5,904 nucleotides of DNA, from positions 1-5,904 of the forward strand of contig CAMOIA010000102.1 in the NCBI GenBank assembly GCA_946615785.1, read 5' to 3'. Below the pieces are notes generated by a model, which was not told the DNA's origin, made no database searches, and worked only from the letters and a program-made list of their open reading frames with translations. Below are positions 4,038-5,904 of this stretch, piece by piece. The number at the start of each line of letters is the position of its first letter. Within the stretch, counting starts at the first letter, position 1. The DNA is from an uncultured Clostridia bacterium. Lineage in GTDB: Bacteria > Bacillota > Clostridia > Christensenellales > Aristaeellaceae. The position numbers were made by a program, and so were the translations under genes.

Positions 4038-5904
4038 ATGCGCAAACGGTTGATTTCCCTGGCGGCAGCCTGTATCATCGGCTTTTCTGCCCTTCCGGTT
4101 AACGCTGCGGATTCGTATCCTTTTGTTGCCTATGCGCAGGATAGGCTGAATATCCGATCTTCTGCTTCGCAGGTTGGCACCGTCGTTGCCACGATGAATG
4201 CGGGGGACGCTGCCGTCGTCAGCGGAATGATCGGTGAGTATTATATTGTTATTTATGAAGGAAAACGCGGATACGTACTGAAGTCTGGTCTGTCGGAGGA
4301 GACGGTCGTCGTCGCGGAATCAGACGAAACCGTACCGGAAGACTATACGATCGTAAAAAACGGCGATCGCGGGCGTGCGGTTCGGGCTTTACAGGAAGCG
4401 CTGCAGGAGCTCGGCTACTACACTGGCACAATCAGCGGGTATTTTGACACCGCTCTTTTTAACGCTGTCATTTCTTTCCAAATGAAAAACGGTCTGACAG
4501 GCAGCGGCATTGCCGATGTGGCAACGCAGAAAAAACTGTATGAAGAAACTGTAAGCAGTGCAAACGGAAAAAAGACCAAAGTCTCTGTCCTGCCTCCGAT
4601 CGCCTCAGTGGAATTGAAGAGCGGGAAACGCGGAGACGCCGTACGCGAGCTGCAGCAGCGCCTGACAGAATTAAGGTACTACACAGGAGAAATCAGCGGC
4701 GTTTATGATACGGCCACAACAAAAGCCGTCCGGGATTTTCAGACTGCCAACAGACTGACCGTCGACGGCAAAGCTGGCACAAAGACGTTAACCAAACTCT
4801 ATTCTGATGCTGTTGTTCTGGGTAAAAAAGCCACGGCAGCGCCCACCTTGCCGGCCACGGCAAAACCGACCGAAGTTCCAACTAAAACAGGAAGCGAAGA
4901 AACATCGGTTTATCCGTATACGTCCGTTACGCTTGCATCTGTCAATCTTCGGCAAAAAGCAGATACCTCTTCAACACGCCTTCTCACCATTCCCAAGGGC
5001 GCAACCATTCAGGTGCTGGCACAATCGGGTGATTTCCTGAAGGTTACATACCAGAATAAAACCGGTTTTGTGATGGGGAAGTACGTGAATATTCCCGTGC
5101 AGTCCCTGGCGAATGCTCAGGAAGAGGACGGCGTTTATAAGTCGCTCTCGATTGGCGCGGCAGGCAGCGAGGTCATGGCTCTGCAAAATGCGCTTGTGGA
5201 ACTTGGATATCTTTCAAGCGCCGACGGGACCTTTGGCGCTTCAACCAAAGCCGCTGTAGCCGCCTTCCAGACGAAAAACAAACTTTCGTCTACTGGCATT
5301 GCGGATTCTGCGACGCAGCGGCTGATTTTTGAAGGAAAACCGAAAAATGCTAAGGGCAATAGTACCACTGTCAATGCGCTTCCCGCCATCGAGAATGTGG
5401 AAATGAAGCTGAACAATTACGGCGAAGCGGTCTTTTCGCTCAAGACCATGCTCAAAGATCTTGGCTATTACACAGGCGAAGTCAATGAAACCTTTGATAA
5501 AACGCTTCAAACGGCTGTCAAAACGTTTCAGCGCGTGAACAAAATGACGGTGGATGGGATTGCGGGCGAAAAAACGCAAAAAGCAATCCTGCAAGCCTAT
5601 CAGGCAAAGCATCCACAGGTTTCCTCCGCGCCGACCGAAACACCGACGCCCGCCCCGAATGCTACAGCTGCGCCTGTTTCCATGCAGCCGACGCCTGTTA
5701 CCGGAGACAATGTGATTGTTCTCCGAGAGGGCATGGAAGGCGAAGCCGTCGTTACGGTACAGAAGAAACTCATTGAGCTTGGCTATTTGCCGAACGATCT
5801 TGAACCGGATGGGAAATACGACACGGATGAAGTGCAGGCAGTCATGCGGTTCCAGGCTATGAATCACCTGACGGTTGATGGCATTGCAGGTATTGCGACC
5901 CAGA
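4038..5904 (+). CDS. Secreted SH3-domain and peptidoglycan-binding repeat protein, 3' end outside the window
   Basis: An exported cell-wall-binding protein; 622 codons are visible and the frame is open at the right edge. Residues 1-23 are a signal peptide: basic RKR, a hydrophobic core, and probable signal peptidase I cleavage after VNA. Residues about 27-92 are a bacterial SH3-like domain (RLNIRSSAS, then GKRGYVLKSGL). PGBD repeats 1 and 2 are at about 105-168 and 193-254, each with the LQ..L..L.YYTG...G.(F/Y)DT....AV..FQ pattern. A Thr/Pro-rich linker (262-290) leads to a second SH3-like domain (292-355; SVNLRQKAD, KTGFVMGKYV), PGBD 3 (369-431), PGBD 4 (456-519), another Thr/Pro linker (526-556) and PGBD 5 (from 561). 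The SH3-PGBD-PGBD-linker block is therefore present twice. No catalytic domain is visible; a hydrolase, amidase or carboxypeptidase could follow beyond the window. It may be a wall hydrolase targeting region or a structural binder; the function is not decided by what is seen. Confidence 0.93.
   Translation, partial: MRKRLISLAAACIIGFSALPVNAADSYPFVAYAQDRLNIRSSASQVGTVVATMNAGDAAVVSGMIGEYYIVIYEGKRGYVLKSGLSEETVVVAESDETVPEDYTIVKNGDRGRAVRALQEALQELGYYTGTISGYFDTALFNAVISFQMKNGLTGSGIADVATQKKLYEETVSSANGKKTKVSVLPPIASVELKSGKRGDAVRELQQRLTELRYYTGEISGVYDTATTKAVRDFQTANRLTVDGKAGTKTLTKLYSDAVVLGKKATAAPTLPATAKPTEVPTKTGSEETSVYPYTSVTLASVNLRQKADTSSTRLLTIPKGATIQVLAQSGDFLKVTYQNKTGFVMGKYVNIPVQSLANAQEEDGVYKSLSIGAAGSEVMALQNALVELGYLSSADGTFGASTKAAVAAFQTKNKLSSTGIADSATQRLIFEGKPKNAKGNSTTVNALPAIENVEMKLNNYGEAVFSLKTMLKDLGYYTGEVNETFDKTLQTAVKTFQRVNKMTVDGIAGEKTQKAILQAYQAKHPQVSSAPTETPTPAPNATAAPVSMQPTPVTGDNVIVLREGMEGEAVVTVQKKLIELGYLPNDLEPDGKYDTDEVQAVMRFQAMNHLTVDGIAGIATQ
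4116..4907 (+). repeat. Protein-level repeat unit 1 (SH3-PGBD-PGBD-linker)
   Basis: Residues 27-290 of the wall-binding protein. The unit opens with YPF before the first SH3-like domain, then carries a PGBD of 'GIADVATQ' type, a spacer SVLPPIASVELK, a PGBD of 'VDGKAG' type and a Thr/Pro linker. Its order and key positions match the next unit at an offset of about 263-265 residues. Confidence 0.75.
4911..5702 (+). repeat. Protein-level repeat unit 2 (SH3-PGBD-PGBD-linker)
   Basis: Residues 292-555 of the wall-binding protein. The unit opens with YPY before the second SH3-like domain, then carries a PGBD of 'GIADSATQ' type, a spacer NALPAIENVEMK, a PGBD of 'VDGIAG' type and a Thr/Pro linker. 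The matching spacer between the two PGBDs, outside any domain core, is the best sign that this is a duplicated block and not domains gathered independently. DNA identity has largely decayed. Confidence 0.75.
5718..5904 (+). repeat. Fifth PGBD repeat, cut by the window edge
   Basis: Residues 561-622: VLREGMEGEAV, then VQKKLIELGYL, YDTDEVQAVMRFQ and LTVDGIAG. It is of the 'VDGIAG' type. It directly follows a Thr/Pro linker with no SH3 domain before it, so it breaks the repeating order of the two earlier units. Its last residues lie past the window. Confidence 0.8.

Noticed and set aside
4038..4076. Possible lipoprotein signal at C12 of the wall-binding protein
   Set aside because: The residues before it are LAAAC, without the expected L at -3 (it is at -4), and the hydrophobic stretch before the cysteine is too short; a signal peptidase I site after VNA fits better.
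5241..5867. A 208-codon minus-strand open frame
   Set aside because: It is the complement of the PGBD repeats, whose regular domain pattern shows that the plus strand is coding; the minus product has no recognisable motif.

Overview
The window looks like a housekeeping stretch of a Gram-positive (Bacillota) chromosome, most likely from the class Clostridia. The reasons are the delta'-prime/RicT gene pair, an MnmM (YtqB)-type tRNA methyltransferase, strong GGAGG-like ribosome binding sites, sigma-A promoters with 17-bp spacers, and a secreted SH3/peptidoglycan-binding protein with Thr/Pro-rich linkers. Base composition is roughly balanced between GC and AT. I cannot fix the genus. I see no CRISPR array, tRNA, rRNA, insertion sequence, prophage or defence genes.

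Layout. (1) Positions 3-569, plus strand: an almost complete SAM-dependent methyltransferase of the MnmM/YtqB family, whose first codons lie left of the window. (2) Positions 566-3833, minus strand: read 5' to 3' these are deoB (phosphopentomutase, 3833-2667), a 137-bp gap with its own strong promoter, holB (DNA polymerase III delta' subunit, 2529-1561) and ricT (PSP1-domain protein, 1567-566). holB and ricT overlap by 7 bp. ricT runs head-on into the methyltransferase gene and their stop codons share bases. (3) Positions 3834-4037: a 204-bp divergent intergenic region with one promoter on each strand, a shared sequence at the two -35 regions, and a perfect 9-bp inverted repeat. (4) Positions 4038-5904, plus strand: a long open frame, still open at the right edge, for an exported protein with a signal peptide, two SH3-like domains and five peptidoglycan-binding (PGBD) repeats in a visibly duplicated arrangement.

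How they fit together. holB and ricT form the conserved replication/RNA-processing pair common in Gram-positive genomes. deoB converts (deoxy)ribose 1-phosphate to the 5-phosphate in nucleoside salvage and lies upstream on the same strand, but holB has its own promoter. The PGBD protein is divergent from deoB and acts outside the cell at the wall. No obviously new multi-gene system is present. The most interesting material is the divergent control region and the duplicated architecture of the wall-binding protein.
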